Below are positions 23,780-33,681 of a stretch of 64,000 nt of DNA, piece after piece; position 1 is the stretch's first letter, and each line of letters starts with the position of its first letter. A program made the translations under genes and the position numbers. A model generated the notes under the pieces. It did not search any database. It was not told the DNA's origin and was given only the letters and a program-made list of their open reading frames with translations. The DNA is from Candidatus Desulforudis audaxviator MP104C (GTDB lineage Bacteria > Bacillota > Desulfotomaculia > Desulfotomaculales > Desulforudaceae): assembly GCF_000018425.1 (NCBI RefSeq), contig NC_010424.1:62001-126000 (forward strand), given 5' to 3'.

Positions 23780-26200
23780 GTGGCCGATCATTCGAACGCC
23801 TATCAGGTACGGCAGCGAACCGGCGAATGGGCCGGAGTGGGTATTCCGCGCCGCTATCGCCGCCGGCCGCCCATCCGGCCGGCCTGGGGACGGGCCCTGG
23901 ATCTACTGCACTGGCAGAAGCTAGGGCTTATTATTTTGGCCTTCTTCCTGGGCCGGACCGTGCTGCTCGGGGAACTCAGCCCCTTTGTGATTGCCTTTGC
24001 GGGCGTGGCCGTCCACCTCTTTGGACCCTGGGGCTGGCCGGCGGTGTTCGCCGGTATCGCCGGGCAAGCCACGGTCCTGATTTGGTCCGAACTGGCGCCG
24101 GTGCTTCTGGTCCTGGGCGCCGTCGGGCTGGGCCTCAGGACGATTCCGGCCGACTTCCGGCGGCCCCGGGTGGCGGTGGCGGTACTGGTCGCGACGGCGA
24201 CGGTGGTGATCAAGGGTTCATACCTGGCCTTTTCAGGAGCGGTGCTGTACGAGTACGTGGCCGTGTTCTTCGAAAGCCTGCTGGCCGGGACGCTCGCCTA
24301 CGTGTTCCTGATCGCGCTTTCACCGCGTTCCCGCCCGCTGACAGTGGAAAATTTCTTTTGTGTACTGGTGCTCCTGGCGGCGGCGGTGGCCGGCACCGGA
24401 AACCTGGGCTGGGGCCTGTTCTCACTGCACGGCTTCCTGAGCAAGTTTACAATCCTGGTCGCCGCCGGGTTGGGCGGGGCCGGGTTGGGTGCCGCCGCCG
24501 GGGCGGTGGTGGGGATCATCCCCGGTATCGCCTACACCGTGATGCCGGCGGTCGCGGGGGTGTACGCTTTTGCCGGATTTCTGGGCGGCGCCTTCCGGCA
24601 CTTCGGCAAGCCGGGGGTGGCCGCCGGTTTTCTGCTGGGCAACATTCTGCTGGCGGTATACATCGGTGAGCACCGGGAACTGGTGGGAGTACTGGCGGAG
24701 GCCGGGGCGGCGGCGGCCCTATTCGCGGTGATTCCGGCGAAGTGGTATCAGGAGCTGCGCTCCCTGATTCCGGGCGGGATCGCCGGTACGGCCGTTTCCG
24801 AGGAGCGGATCCAGGAGTTGGTCCGGAACAGGGTGCGCAGCTGGGCCCGCATGTTTGCAGAGCTGGCCCGCACCTTTGCCCAGGTTTCACCTGCGGGGCT
24901 GGAGCCCGGAACCGAAAAACCGTTGCGTGAGCTGTTGAACGAGGTCGGGAACCGCATCTGCAAGGACTGCAACCTGCACCGGAGTTGCTGGGAGCGGGAC
25001 GCGGATCGCATCAACGAGCAATTCGCAGCCACGCTGGCTCAGGTTGAGGCTTCCGGCCGGGTGGGCCCGGAGGACTTCCCGGAAGAAATCCGGCGGAAAT
25101 GCCTGCGGCAAAAGGAAATGGCGGTCGCTCTCACCTGCCTTTACGAGACCTACCGGGTGAACCGGTACTGGTACCGGAGGCTGGTAGAGAGCCGCGAAGT
25201 CGTGTCCGAACACTTGCGCGGCCTGTCCCGGATTATGAACAACCTGGCCACCGAACTGTGCAGCGCCGTGGAACGGGCCGGCCAGCTGGAAGGCCTGCTG
25301 CGCCGGAAGCTGCGGGAGTTAGACGTGCCCGTCCACCGCATCGAAACCCGGCACCGGGAAGACTCCCGGTTGGAGATCATCATCAGCCGCCCCTCCTGCC
25401 GGAGTGAACTGGCCTGCCGGTACGTGGTGGCCCCGCTGGTTTCACGGGTGGTCGGCCAGCCGTTCATGGTCAGCGACACCAGTTGCACCCGGGAGGAGAA
25501 CGCTGCCGACTGCACCTTCCGGCTGCAGCCGGCCCTCCGCTACCGGGTGGCGGTCGGGCTGGCCCAGGTGGGTAAGGCCGGGAGCACCATATCGGGGGAT
25601 ACCGCCTCCTACCTGGAACTGGAATCCGGAAAATTCTTCCTGCTTTTGAGCGACGGGATGGGAGTGGGTTCTCAGGCCGCGCTGGAAAGCAGCACCACTG
25701 TTTCCCTGCTCGAGCACATGTTCCGGGCCGGCTTCGGCAAGGATATGGCCGTGAAAATAGTGAACTCGATCCTGCTTCTGCGGGCGCCGGACGAGAGTTT
25801 CGCCACCGTGGACCTGGCGGTCATTGATCTCTACACGGCGCAGGCCGAATTCATTAAGATCGGGGCGGCGCCGGGTTTCGTGGTCGGCGCCAACACGGTG
25901 AGTGTGATTGAGAGTACCGCTCTGCCGGTGGGCATCATCAAGGAGATCGACTTCACCCCGGTGGTGTGCGGACTGGCGGCGGGCGACCTGGTGGTGATGG
26001 TCACCGACGGGGTGCTGGACTGCTACCGGGGTCCGCTGGAGAAGGAAACGTGGCTTGGGGAGCTTCTCCGGGACCTGCCGCGGACCGATCCCCAACGGTT
26101 GGCCGAGCTGATACTGCAGCAGGCCCGGCACGCCGCCGGCAAGAGCATTCCCGACGACATGACGGTCCTGGTCGGGAGAATGGAAGAGGCTGGGCCTTAG
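23780..26200 (+). CDS. spoIIE: Stage II sporulation protein E (SpoIIE phosphatase)
   Basis: The 806-residue protein has a basic start, about ten membrane helices (residues about 45-330), a central cytoplasmic region, and a C-terminal PP2C phosphatase domain (about 595-800) with LLLSDGMGVGSQAA and MVTDGVLD acidic metal sites. SpoIIE dephosphorylates SpoIIAA at the polar septum to activate sigma-F. It starts with GTG; its promoter has a Spo0A box. Its place after divIC is conserved. Confidence 0.96.
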   Translation: MADHSNAYQVRQRTGEWAGVGIPRRYRRRPPIRPAWGRALDLLHWQKLGLIILAFFLGRTVLLGELSPFVIAFAGVAVHLFGPWGWPAVFAGIAGQATVLIWSELAPVLLVLGAVGLGLRTIPADFRRPRVAVAVLVATATVVIKGSYLAFSGAVLYEYVAVFFESLLAGTLAYVFLIALSPRSRPLTVENFFCVLVLLAAAVAGTGNLGWGLFSLHGFLSKFTILVAAGLGGAGLGAAAGAVVGIIPGIAYTVMPAVAGVYAFAGFLGGAFRHFGKPGVAAGFLLGNILLAVYIGEHRELVGVLAEAGAAAALFAVIPAKWYQELRSLIPGGIAGTAVSEERIQELVRNRVRSWARMFAELARTFAQVSPAGLEPGTEKPLRELLNEVGNRICKDCNLHRSCWERDADRINEQFAATLAQVEASGRVGPEDFPEEIRRKCLRQKEMAVALTCLYETYRVNRYWYRRLVESREVVSEHLRGLSRIMNNLATELCSAVERAGQLEGLLRRKLRELDVPVHRIETRHREDSRLEIIISRPSCRSELACRYVVAPLVSRVVGQPFMVSDTSCTREENAADCTFRLQPALRYRVAVGLAQVGKAGSTISGDTASYLELESGKFFLLLSDGMGVGSQAALESSTTVSLLEHMFRAGFGKDMAVKIVNSILLLRAPDESFATVDLAVIDLYTAQAEFIKIGAAPGFVVGANTVSVIESTALPVGIIKEIDFTPVVCGLAAGDLVVMVTDGVLDCYRGPLEKETWLGELLRDLPRTDPQRLAELILQQARHAAGKSIPDDMTVLVGRMEEAGP

Positions 26201-26287
26201 CGGGTCCGAGAAAGAGGAAAACATTCGCCCACGTGGAATGCGTACAGGACAACTTTTCTTTTTTTCTTAAGGGTACGGGTGGGCGTC

Positions 26288-27700
26288 ATGGACCTGCAGG
26301 ACCGGGTACAACAGTACATACTCCGGCACCGGATGCTGGAGCCGGGAATGGGCGTACTGGTAGGAGTTTCCGGGGGCCCGGACTCGGTGGCCCTGCTGGA
26401 CGTCCTTTACGGCTTGCGTGCCGTATTGGGTATTTCCATCACGGTGGCCCATCTGAACCACCGGCTGCGGGGCGCCGAGGCCGAAGCGGACGCCCGTTAC
26501 GTTCGGAAACTGGCCGAAAAGTTCGGTCTGCCTTGTATCGTCGAGGAATGTGACGTGCCGACCTTTCGGAAAGCCGAACGTCTCTCCATCCAGACGGCAG
26601 CGCGGGAACTCCGGTATGAGTTCTTTGCCCGGGCGGCCCGGGAGACCGGGGCCCGGCGGGTGGCCCTCGGCCACCACGCGGACGACCAGGCGGAGACCAT
26701 CCTGCACCACTTTCTCCGCGGCACCGGACCGGCCGGCCTGGCCGGCATCGCGCCGGTCAGGGGCCTTTTCATCCGGCCCCTGCTCGGCATCCGGCGCCGG
26801 GAGATCGAAGCCTACTGCCGCGCCCGGGGTCTCGACCCCCGGCTTGACCCTTCCAACCTCGATCCCGTCTACACCCGGAACCGGCTGCGGGCCGAACTCC
26901 TGCCCCTGCTTGAAACCGAATACAACCCGAATTTGGTGACGGCCCTGTTGCGCCTGGGCGAGATCTGCCGGGCGGAAAACGACTACATGGAGGAACAAAC
27001 GGAGACCATCTTCCGGCGATCGGCTGCGCCGACGGACGGCTGTGTCCGGCTCGACGCGGATAGGGTGGCCGCCCTGCCCCCGGCGATCGGGCGGCGGATG
27101 ATCCGCAGGGCGTGGTCGGAGCTGGCCGGGGACCCGGGGGCGCTCGATTTCGACCATGTGGAACGGGTCCTCGAACTGGCCCGCGCCGCGGCCGGCGGCA
27201 AACGGCTGGACCTGCCGCGGGGAATTCGGGTGGAAAGACAGTTTGCCGCGCTGGTTTTCAGCCTAGGCCCCGACCCGGCCGAATACGGAGCGTGGCACTA
27301 TGTGCTGGTGGTTCCCGGTCGGACGGAGCTGCCGGAGGTCGGGCTGCTGATCACCACCGACATCCGGCCCGCGGAACAGGCCTGGCGACCGGAAACGCTC
27401 CAACCCGGGCAGGCGGCGGTGGACCTCGACACCCTGACCCTGCCGCTGGTCGTCCGCAACCGCAGGCCCGGAGACGTGTTTTGGCCGCAGGGGGCCGGCG
27501 GCCGGATGAAACTGAAAGAGTTCCTGATTAACAATAAAGTGCTCCGGCCGGAGCGGGACCGGATTCCGCTGGTCTTTGACGGCGAGGGCCGCCTGGTCTG
27601 GGTGGCCGGCTACCGGATCGCCGAGTTCTGCAAGCTGACCCCCGGGACCCGTTCGGTGCTGCTCCTGACCGTCTCGGAGCCCGGCCCCGGCGTGGTTTGA
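26288..27700 (+). CDS. tilS: tRNA(Ile)-lysidine synthase
   Basis: TilS converts C34 of tRNA-Ile(CAU) to lysidine so that it reads AUA. The 470-residue protein has the PP-loop SGGPDSVALL (about residues 27-36), the N-type ATPase core to about 215, and C-terminal TilS domains (RNRRPGDVFWPQG, about 395-407). ATG 26288 is chosen; GTG 26279 is an alternative. hpt, which separates tilS from ftsH in Bacillus, is missing. Confidence 0.95.
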   Translation: MDLQDRVQQYILRHRMLEPGMGVLVGVSGGPDSVALLDVLYGLRAVLGISITVAHLNHRLRGAEAEADARYVRKLAEKFGLPCIVEECDVPTFRKAERLSIQTAARELRYEFFARAARETGARRVALGHHADDQAETILHHFLRGTGPAGLAGIAPVRGLFIRPLLGIRRREIEAYCRARGLDPRLDPSNLDPVYTRNRLRAELLPLLETEYNPNLVTALLRLGEICRAENDYMEEQTETIFRRSAAPTDGCVRLDADRVAALPPAIGRRMIRRAWSELAGDPGALDFDHVERVLELARAAAGGKRLDLPRGIRVERQFAALVFSLGPDPAEYGAWHYVLVVPGRTELPEVGLLITTDIRPAEQAWRPETLQPGQAAVDLDTLTLPLVVRNRRPGDVFWPQGAGGRMKLKEFLINNKVLRPERDRIPLVFDGEGRLVWVAGYRIAEFCKLTPGTRSVLLLTVSEPGPGVV

Positions 27701-27706
27701 ACTTTG

Positions 27707-27735
27707 TTGAAAGTGGAAATAAAATGTGATAATAT
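27707..27735 (+). promoter_or_regulatory. Sigma-A-type promoter of ftsH
   Basis: TTGAAA (27707-27712) and TAATAT (27730-27735) are 17 bases apart, 48 bases before the ftsH start, in an AT-rich gap after tilS. Confidence 0.65.
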
Positions 27736-27782
27736 ACCCCTGTTGTGGACCAACTAGTGAGCGTCCGAAGGGAGTGGACTTG

Positions 27783-29642
27783 TTGAACCGGGTTATCAAG
27801 AACCTGAGTATATACATCCTGATTGTTCTGGTGGTTATCGCCCTGCTCAAATACAGCTCCCCGGGTCCCACCGACGTAAAAACCCTTGACTATAACGAGT
27901 TTTTCCGGGCCGTGAACAACGGTCAGGTGGCGTCCGTGGTGATCAAGACGGACAACGAGACCAACATCATCACGGGCCGTTTGCGGGATGGTACCAGTTT
28001 TGAAACCAAAGGTCCCGGCAGCCACCAGGCTCTGTTGACGCTGCTCGTTGAAAAGAACGTTAATTGGAAGCAGGAGTTGCCGGACCGGCCCAGTTGGCTG
28101 ACGACCATGTTTATGTCGTTCCTGCCCATCCTGCTTTTGGTCGGGTTGTTCTTCTTCCTCATGCAACAGACGCAAGGCGGGGGCAGCCGGGTGATGTCGT
28201 TCGGCAAGAGCCGGGCCAAACTGCACACGGAGGAGAAAACCCGGGTTACTTTTTCCGATGTGGCCGGGGTGGACGAGGTTAAGGAGGAACTCCAGGAACT
28301 GGTCGAATTCCTCAAGGAACCCCGTAAGTTCAGCGAGATCGGGGCCCGGATTCCCAAGGGCGTCCTGCTGTTCGGGCCGCCCGGCACCGGCAAGACCCTG
28401 TTGGCCCGGGCGGTAGCCGGGGAAGCCGGCGTCCCCTTTTACAGCATCAGCGGTTCGGATTTCGTGGAGATGTTCGTGGGCGTTGGGGCGTCCCGGGTTC
28501 GGGACCTGTTTGAGAACGCCAAGAAAAACGCCCCGTGCATCGTGTTTATCGACGAGATCGACGCGGTCGGCCGCCAGCGCGGCGCTGGCCTCGGCGGCGG
28601 TCACGACGAGCGGGAGCAGACCTTAAACCAGTTGCTGGTGGAGATGGACGGGTTCAGCCCCACCGAGGGGATCATCGTCGTCGCCGCCACCAACCGTCCG
28701 GACATCCTGGACCCCGCCCTGCTGCGGCCCGGACGTTTCGACCGGCAGATCATCGTCACCCAGCCGGACATCAACGGCCGCCGGGAGATCCTGGCCGTGC
28801 ACGCCCGGAACAAGCCGCTGGCGGACGACGTCGAATTGGACGTGATTGCCCGTCGTACCCCGGGTTTTTCCGGGGCCGATCTGGAAAACCTGATCAACGA
28901 GGCCGCCCTGCTGGCGGCGCGGGCAAACAAAAAGCGCATTGGCATGGAAGAACTCGAAAATGCTATTGAACGGGTGATCGCCGGGCCGGCCAAGAAGTCC
29001 CGGGTGATCAGCGACTACGAAAAGAAGCTCGTGTCCTACCACGAGTCCGGTCACGCGCTGGTCAGCTACTTCTTGCCGAACAGCGATCCGGTGCACAAGA
29101 TCTCGATCATCCCGCGGGGGCGGGCCGGGGGCTACACTCTCCTCTTGCCCAAGGAGGAGCGGTACTACGCGACCCGTTCGCAGCTCCTGGACCAGATCAC
29201 GATGCTGCTGGGCGGCCGGGTGGCCGAGGAGTTGGTGCTGGAGGAGATCAGCACCGGTGCTCAGAACGACCTGGAGCGCGCCACCGAAATCGCGCGAAAG
29301 ATGATTATGGAATATGGGATGAGCGACGAACTGGGGCCGCTGACTTTGGGCCGGCGGCAGGATACGCCTTTCCTGGGGCGCGACCTAGCCCGCGACCGGA
29401 ACTACTCCGAAGAGGTGGCCAGCGCCATCGACCAAGAGGTACGCCGGATCATCGACGAGTGTTACCGGCGGGCGGAGGCTATCCTGACCGACAATATGCA
29501 GGGGCTGCACCAGGTGGCCACCACGCTGTTCGATAATGAGACCATTGAAGGCAAAGAGTTCGAGGCGTTGATGGAGGCGGCCACCGGCGCGGCAAGGCCG
29601 GAAGCGGCCCGGCACGGGGTGGCCCAGCAAGGAGGAGCGTAA
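27783..29642 (+). CDS. ftsH: ATP-dependent zinc metalloprotease FtsH
   Basis: This is a membrane-anchored AAA protease of 619 residues. Two N-terminal membrane helices (about 8-25 and 105-123) flank a small extracytoplasmic domain. The AAA module has FGPPGTGKT near 197-205 and the second region of homology. The M41 zinc site is HESGH near residue 420. TTG 27783 gives the typical MNRV start; TTG 27780 is equally possible. The C-terminal Ala-rich tail is normal. Confidence 0.97.
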   Translation: MNRVIKNLSIYILIVLVVIALLKYSSPGPTDVKTLDYNEFFRAVNNGQVASVVIKTDNETNIITGRLRDGTSFETKGPGSHQALLTLLVEKNVNWKQELPDRPSWLTTMFMSFLPILLLVGLFFFLMQQTQGGGSRVMSFGKSRAKLHTEEKTRVTFSDVAGVDEVKEELQELVEFLKEPRKFSEIGARIPKGVLLFGPPGTGKTLLARAVAGEAGVPFYSISGSDFVEMFVGVGASRVRDLFENAKKNAPCIVFIDEIDAVGRQRGAGLGGGHDEREQTLNQLLVEMDGFSPTEGIIVVAATNRPDILDPALLRPGRFDRQIIVTQPDINGRREILAVHARNKPLADDVELDVIARRTPGFSGADLENLINEAALLAARANKKRIGMEELENAIERVIAGPAKKSRVISDYEKKLVSYHESGHALVSYFLPNSDPVHKISIIPRGRAGGYTLLLPKEERYYATRSQLLDQITMLLGGRVAEELVLEEISTGAQNDLERATEIARKMIMEYGMSDELGPLTLGRRQDTPFLGRDLARDRNYSEEVASAIDQEVRRIIDECYRRAEAILTDNMQGLHQVATTLFDNETIEGKEFEALMEAATGAARPEAARHGVAQQGGA

Positions 29643-29644
29643 GT

Positions 29645-30097
29645 TTGGACAGAACCTTTGTGATGGTGAAACCGGACGGCGTCCAGCGGGGGCTGGTGGG
29701 CGAGGTGATCACCCGGTTTGAGCGCCGCGGCTTCAAGCTGGTGGCACTCAAACTGCTCTGGATCGACCGGGGTTTGGCGGAGCGGCATTACGAGGAACAC
29801 CGGGGCAAGCCCTTTTTTGACGAACTGGTCCGGTACATTACCTCCGGTCCGGTCGCGGCCATGGTTCTGGAGGGCAGGGAAGTGGTCACGACGGTCCGCG
29901 AGATGATGGGGGCCACCCAGCCGGCCAAGGCGCTGCCCGGCACGATACGCGGCACCTACGGCATCGACGTCGGCCGGAATATCGTCCACGGTTCCGATTC
30001 GGCGGCCAGCGCCGCGCGGGAGATCGGGCTTTTCTTTGCGGACGGGGAACTGATCGAGTACGAGCGGGCGCTGGACCCCTGGATTTACGAAAGATGA
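29645..30097 (+). CDS. ndk: Nucleoside diphosphate kinase
   Basis: The 150-residue enzyme transfers phosphate between nucleoside di- and triphosphates through a catalytic His in NIVHGSDS (about residue 117). The start [17 protein letters not shown] is diagnostic. It begins with TTG two bases after the ftsH stop and overlaps fhs by 4 bases, so ftsH-ndk-fhs are probably cotranscribed. Confidence 0.97.
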
Positions 30098-31794
30098 CGT
30101 TTAGGACGGACCTGGAGATCGCCCAGGCGCACCAGATGATACCCATTACCGATCTGGCAGCTTCAATCGGCCTGTCGGAGGAAGACATTGACCTGTACGG
30201 GCGGTACAAGGCCAAGATCGGCCTGCATGTACTGGAAAAGTTCAAGGAACGACCGGCCGGCAGACTGATCGACGTCACGGCCGTCACCCCCACCCCTCTT
30301 GGCGAAGGAAAAACCCTGACCACCATCGGATTGACTCAGGGTCTAGGCCGGATCGGTAAACGGGCGGCCTGCACCCTGCGCCAGCCTTCCATGGGCCCGG
30401 TGTTCGGGATCAAAGGCGGTGCCGCCGGGGGCGGGTACGCCCAAGTGGTGCCCATGGAGGACCTTAATCTGCATTTCACCGGCGACATCCACGCGGTGGG
30501 GCAGGCCCACAACCTGCTGGCCGCCATGCTCGACGCCTCGCTTTATCACGGCAACCCGCACGATATCGACCTGCACACGATCACCTGGACACGAGTCATG
30601 GACGTGAACGACCGGGCCCTGCGGGACGTGGTGGTGGGCCTGGGGGGACCGGTCAACGGCTATCCCCGGGAGGCTGCCTTTGAAGCGACGACCGCTTCGG
30701 AGGTCATGGCCGTTCTCGCGCTTGCCGACGGCATCCAGAACCTGCGCCAGCGCCTGGGGCGGATAGTGGTGGGCTTCAACCGAAAAGGCCACCCGGTCAC
30801 GGCCGAGGACCTTCAGGGTGCCGGGGCGATGGCGGTGATTCTCAAGGAAGCGGTCAAGCCCAACCTGATTCAGACGCTGGAGGGACAGCCCTGCATCGTG
30901 CACGCCGGACCGTTCGCCAACATCGCCCACGGGCAGTGTTCGGTGCTGGCCGACCGGATGGCGTTGAAACTGGTCGATTACGTGGTGACCGAAAGCGGGT
31001 TCGGCGCGGACCTGGGAATGGAAAAATTCATGGACATCAAGTGCCGGCAGTCGGGGCTCCGGCCCGACTGCGTGGTGGTCACCTGCACGATACGGTCCCT
31101 GAAGATGCACGGCGGTGTCGGCCGGATCATCCCCGGCAAGCCCCTGCCCGAGGAGATCAGGCGGGAGAACCCGGCCGCGGTCGCGGAGGGGTGCCGAAAC
31201 CTGGCGCACATGATCAAAATCGCCCACTATTACGGGGTGCCGGTGGTGGTCGCCGTGAACCGTTTCCTCGAGGATACGGACGCCGAGGTTGAGACCGTGC
31301 TCCGGGAGGCGGTGCGCGCCGGGGCCCTGAGCGCGCATCCGGTCACCGCCTGGGCGGAAGGCGGGGCGGGAGCCGTCGACCTCGCCGCCGGTGTTGTGTC
31401 GGCCTGCGAGCGGGGCGGGGAGTTCCGCCTGCTTTATCCGGATGAACTGTCAATCAAGGAAAAAATCGAGGTGCTCGCCCGGCGGGTCTACAACGCGGAC
31501 GAGGTGGCCTACGAGCCCCTGGCCGAGAAAAAGATCGCCCGCTTCGAAGAACTGGGCTGGGGGCGGCTACCGATCTGCATGGCCAAGACGCACCTGTCCA
31601 TCTCCCACGACCCCATGCTGCGGAACGTACCTTCGGGGTATGTGTTTCCGATCCGGGACATCCGGGTATCGCTCGGCGCTGGGTTTTTGTATCCCTTGGC
31701 CGGGGCGATGCTTACCATGCCCGGCCTGCCCTCCCGGCCCGCCGCCTTCGGGATTGATATCGACGAGCGCGGACGGGTAAAGGGGCTGTTTTGA
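30094..31794 (+). CDS. fhs: Formate-tetrahydrofolate ligase
   Basis: This ATP-dependent enzyme makes 10-formyl-H4folate, the second step of the methyl branch of the Wood-Ljungdahl pathway. The 566-residue protein has [15 protein letters not shown] (about residues 68-82), [20 protein letters not shown] and [10 protein letters not shown]. Length and motifs are complete. It overlaps ndk (ATGA). Its product feeds FolD, encoded about 14 kb downstream with fdhA and the carbonyl branch. Confidence 0.97.
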
Positions 31795-31800
31795 GGGGGA

Positions 31801-31834
31801 AGAATTCAGGAGTCAGAATACAGATTCAAGAAGG
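31801..31834. repeat. Heptamer-period repeat (4-5 units)
   Basis: AGAATTC, AGGAGTC, AGAATAC, AGATTCA and AGAAGG follow each other just after the fhs stop. Units are nearly the same as those at 43631-43665 after panB. Confidence 0.7.
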
Positions 31835-31933
31835 AGAAGGACGGAGTTAGGCGATAGGGAAAGCATTTTGAGAGCAATCACGGGCCTTGATCCCGAATTA
31901 TATTTTCGGAAGACTCCCAGCCGGCGGACATTG

Positions 31934-31962
31934 TTGACATATGCCCGTTAGCTGCGTATAAT
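31934..31962 (+). promoter_or_regulatory. Consensus sigma-A promoter of the DUF134-mrp unit
   Basis: TTGACA (31934-31939), a 17-base spacer and TATAAT (31957-31962) match the consensus at every position. The start point would be near 31969, with AAGGAGAG just before ATG 31987. This should be one of the strongest promoters in the window. Confidence 0.88.
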
Positions 31963-31986
31963 TCGGGTGTAAGGAGAGAATAGCCG

Positions 31987-32448
31987 ATGGGAAGACCGCC
32001 AAAATGCCGCCGGGTTGAGTTCATCCCCCAGTGCACCTACTTCAAACCGGCCGGGATTCCCTTGTGGAACCTGGAGGAAGTGGGTCTGGCGGTGGAAGAA
32101 GTGGAAGCGTTGCGTCTCAAGGACCTGGAAGGGTTGGAGCAGGAGGATTGCGCCGAGCGCATGGGGATTTCACGTCCCACTTTCCAGCGGATTCTAACCG
32201 GTGCGCGTTCCAAGGTGGCCCAAGCCCTGGTAACGGGCAGGGCGATCCGGGTGGAGGGCGGGAACTTCGAGTACGTGGCGCGGCGCTTGCGCTGCACCGG
32301 GTGCCGGGCGGAATGGGAACCGGATCCCAGCGACTTGAACGAGCAACAATGCCCGAAATGCGGCGGCAAGGAACTCATGACCCGGCCCGAGCGGTGCTCT
32401 CGCCCGAAGCGGGGCGCCGGCAAATACCGGGTCCCGAAGAAAAGGTAG
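31987..32448 (+). CDS. DUF134-family HTH/zinc-ribbon protein
   Basis: The 153-residue protein starts GRPPKCRRV, typical of DUF134. It has a sigma-region-4-like HTH (LKDLEGLEQEDCAERMGISRPTFQRIL, about residues 43-70) and a C-terminal zinc ribbon (CTGC and CPKCGG, about 103-125). DUF134 members are putative DNA-binding proteins often next to Mrp/NifX-like genes. It lies 27 bases before mrp behind a consensus promoter. Targets are unknown. Confidence 0.85.
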   Translation: MGRPPKCRRVEFIPQCTYFKPAGIPLWNLEEVGLAVEEVEALRLKDLEGLEQEDCAERMGISRPTFQRILTGARSKVAQALVTGRAIRVEGGNFEYVARRLRCTGCRAEWEPDPSDLNEQQCPKCGGKELMTRPERCSRPKRGAGKYRVPKKR

Positions 32449-32475
32449 AAAAAACATCGTGGGAGGAGTGTCTTG

Positions 32476-33390
32476 ATGGCTGCCGACAAGAATAACGGTG
32501 GTGCCTGCGGGGTTACCGGGGGCGGGGGCTGCCCGAGTAGCGCGGCCTGCAGTATGCCCGAGGCCCGGACCTGCGGTCAGTCCGCGCCGAGGTCGCACGT
32601 GCTGGAGCCGAACCCGCAGTCCGCGGTGAAAAACGTGATCGCGGTAATGAGCGGCAAGGGCGGCGTGGGCAAATCCGCGGTGACGGCGCTTCTGGCCGTG
32701 ACCCTGGCGCGTCAGGGTTACAAGGTCGGCATCCTGGATGCCGACCTGACCGGACCGAGCATCCCCAAGATCTTCGGTCTTCACGAACGGCCGGAACTGG
32801 AAGAGGAGTCGATCAAGCCGGTAAAGACCCGTATTTACGGTATCGGCGTCATCTCGATCAACCTGCTCTTGGAGCGGGAGGACGAACCGGTGATCTGGCG
32901 GGGCCCGATCATCGCCAGCGCCATCCAGCAGTTCTGGACCGAGGTCGGATGGGGTGAACTCGACTACCTGCTGGTTGATCTGCCGCCCGGGACGGGCGAT
33001 GCACCCCTTTCCGTGATGCAGTTCTTGCCGGTGAGCGGCGTGGTGATGGTTGCCGCGCCCCAGGAGTTGGCGGTGTTGGTGGTGCGCAAGGCGGTGCGGA
33101 TGGTCAGGAAGTTACATATTCCGATCATCGGGTTTGTCGAGAACATGAGCTACACCGTGTGCCCGAAGTGCGACGAGAAACTGGAACTATTCGGTTCGTC
33201 ACAGGCCGAAAGCGTGGCCGACAGCACCGGCCTGCGTCTGCTGGCCCGGATACCGCTCGATCCAAGGCTGTCCACCTTGAGCGACCAGGGCGAGGTGGAA
33301 AAATACGAAACCGAAGTCCTGGCGCACGTGCCAGCCCACCTGGACGAGATAATGAACCGGAGGCTGGAAAACCCGGGAATGCCAAGCTGA
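32476..33390 (+). CDS. mrp: Mrp/NBP35-type P-loop ATPase (iron-sulfur carrier)
   Basis: The 304-residue protein has a Cys/Gly-rich N-terminus (about residues 9-33, six cysteines), the deviant Walker A SGKGGVGKSAV (about 58-68), and the C-terminal CPKC metal pair (about 228-231). ApbC/NBP35 proteins bind and transfer Fe-S clusters. The gene precedes HdrA and HdrD-like genes rich in clusters, so it may help mature them. ATG 32476 is preferred; TTG 32473 is an alternative. Confidence 0.92.
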   Translation: MAADKNNGGACGVTGGGGCPSSAACSMPEARTCGQSAPRSHVLEPNPQSAVKNVIAVMSGKGGVGKSAVTALLAVTLARQGYKVGILDADLTGPSIPKIFGLHERPELEEESIKPVKTRIYGIGVISINLLLEREDEPVIWRGPIIASAIQQFWTEVGWGELDYLLVDLPPGTGDAPLSVMQFLPVSGVVMVAAPQELAVLVVRKAVRMVRKLHIPIIGFVENMSYTVCPKCDEKLELFGSSQAESVADSTGLRLLARIPLDPRLSTLSDQGEVEKYETEVLAHVPAHLDEIMNRRLENPGMPS

Positions 33391-33424
33391 AGACAGTATT
33401 GGACAAAGACATTTCAAGAATGAA

Positions 33425-33453
33425 TTGACAGTGAAAAAGGATGGGATTATACT
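33425..33453 (+). promoter_or_regulatory. Strong sigma-A promoter of the hdrA leader
   Basis: TTGACA (33425-33430), 17 bases, TATACT (33448-33453): near-consensus. The predicted start (about 33459-33461) falls inside the inverted repeat at 33454-33479. Confidence 0.82.
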
Positions 33454-33479
33454 GAAGGACAAGGGGGACCTTGTCCTTC
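33454..33479. promoter_or_regulatory. 26-bp perfect inverted repeat over the hdrA transcription start
   Basis: GAAGGACAAGG (33454-33464) and CCTTGTCCTTC (33469-33479) are perfect complements around GGGA. The dyad begins right after the -10 box, so the 5' arm would be only partly transcribed. A DNA operator for a repressor is more likely than an RNA hairpin. Confidence 0.6.
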
Positions 33480-33487
33480 GGCGATTG

Positions 33488-33521
33488 CCGGGTTGGATTC
33501 AGGTTCCAATCCGGTTTTTTT
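33488..33521 (+). terminator. Intrinsic terminator within the hdrA leader
   Basis: CCGGGTTGGA (33488-33497) pairs with TCCAATCCGG (33505-33514), one G-T pair, followed by seven T. It lies about 55 bases after the promoter start and 160 bases before hdrA, so transcription would end early unless it is relieved: an attenuator, or the end of a roughly 60-nt small RNA. Confidence 0.75.
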
Positions 33522-33681
33522 GTTCTCCGTATTCTCATCAGTCAGTTATCGTAGTTCGTTTTCCGGAGGGGGGGATGGAGCCGCACTTTGGTTGGTTTTC
33601 CAGCGGGCGGAGAGTGTGTTTCGAGTTCTCAGCCCGGCCTGCGTGCCGGGACGTTCTAAGGGAGGACGGGTGTGATACGGT

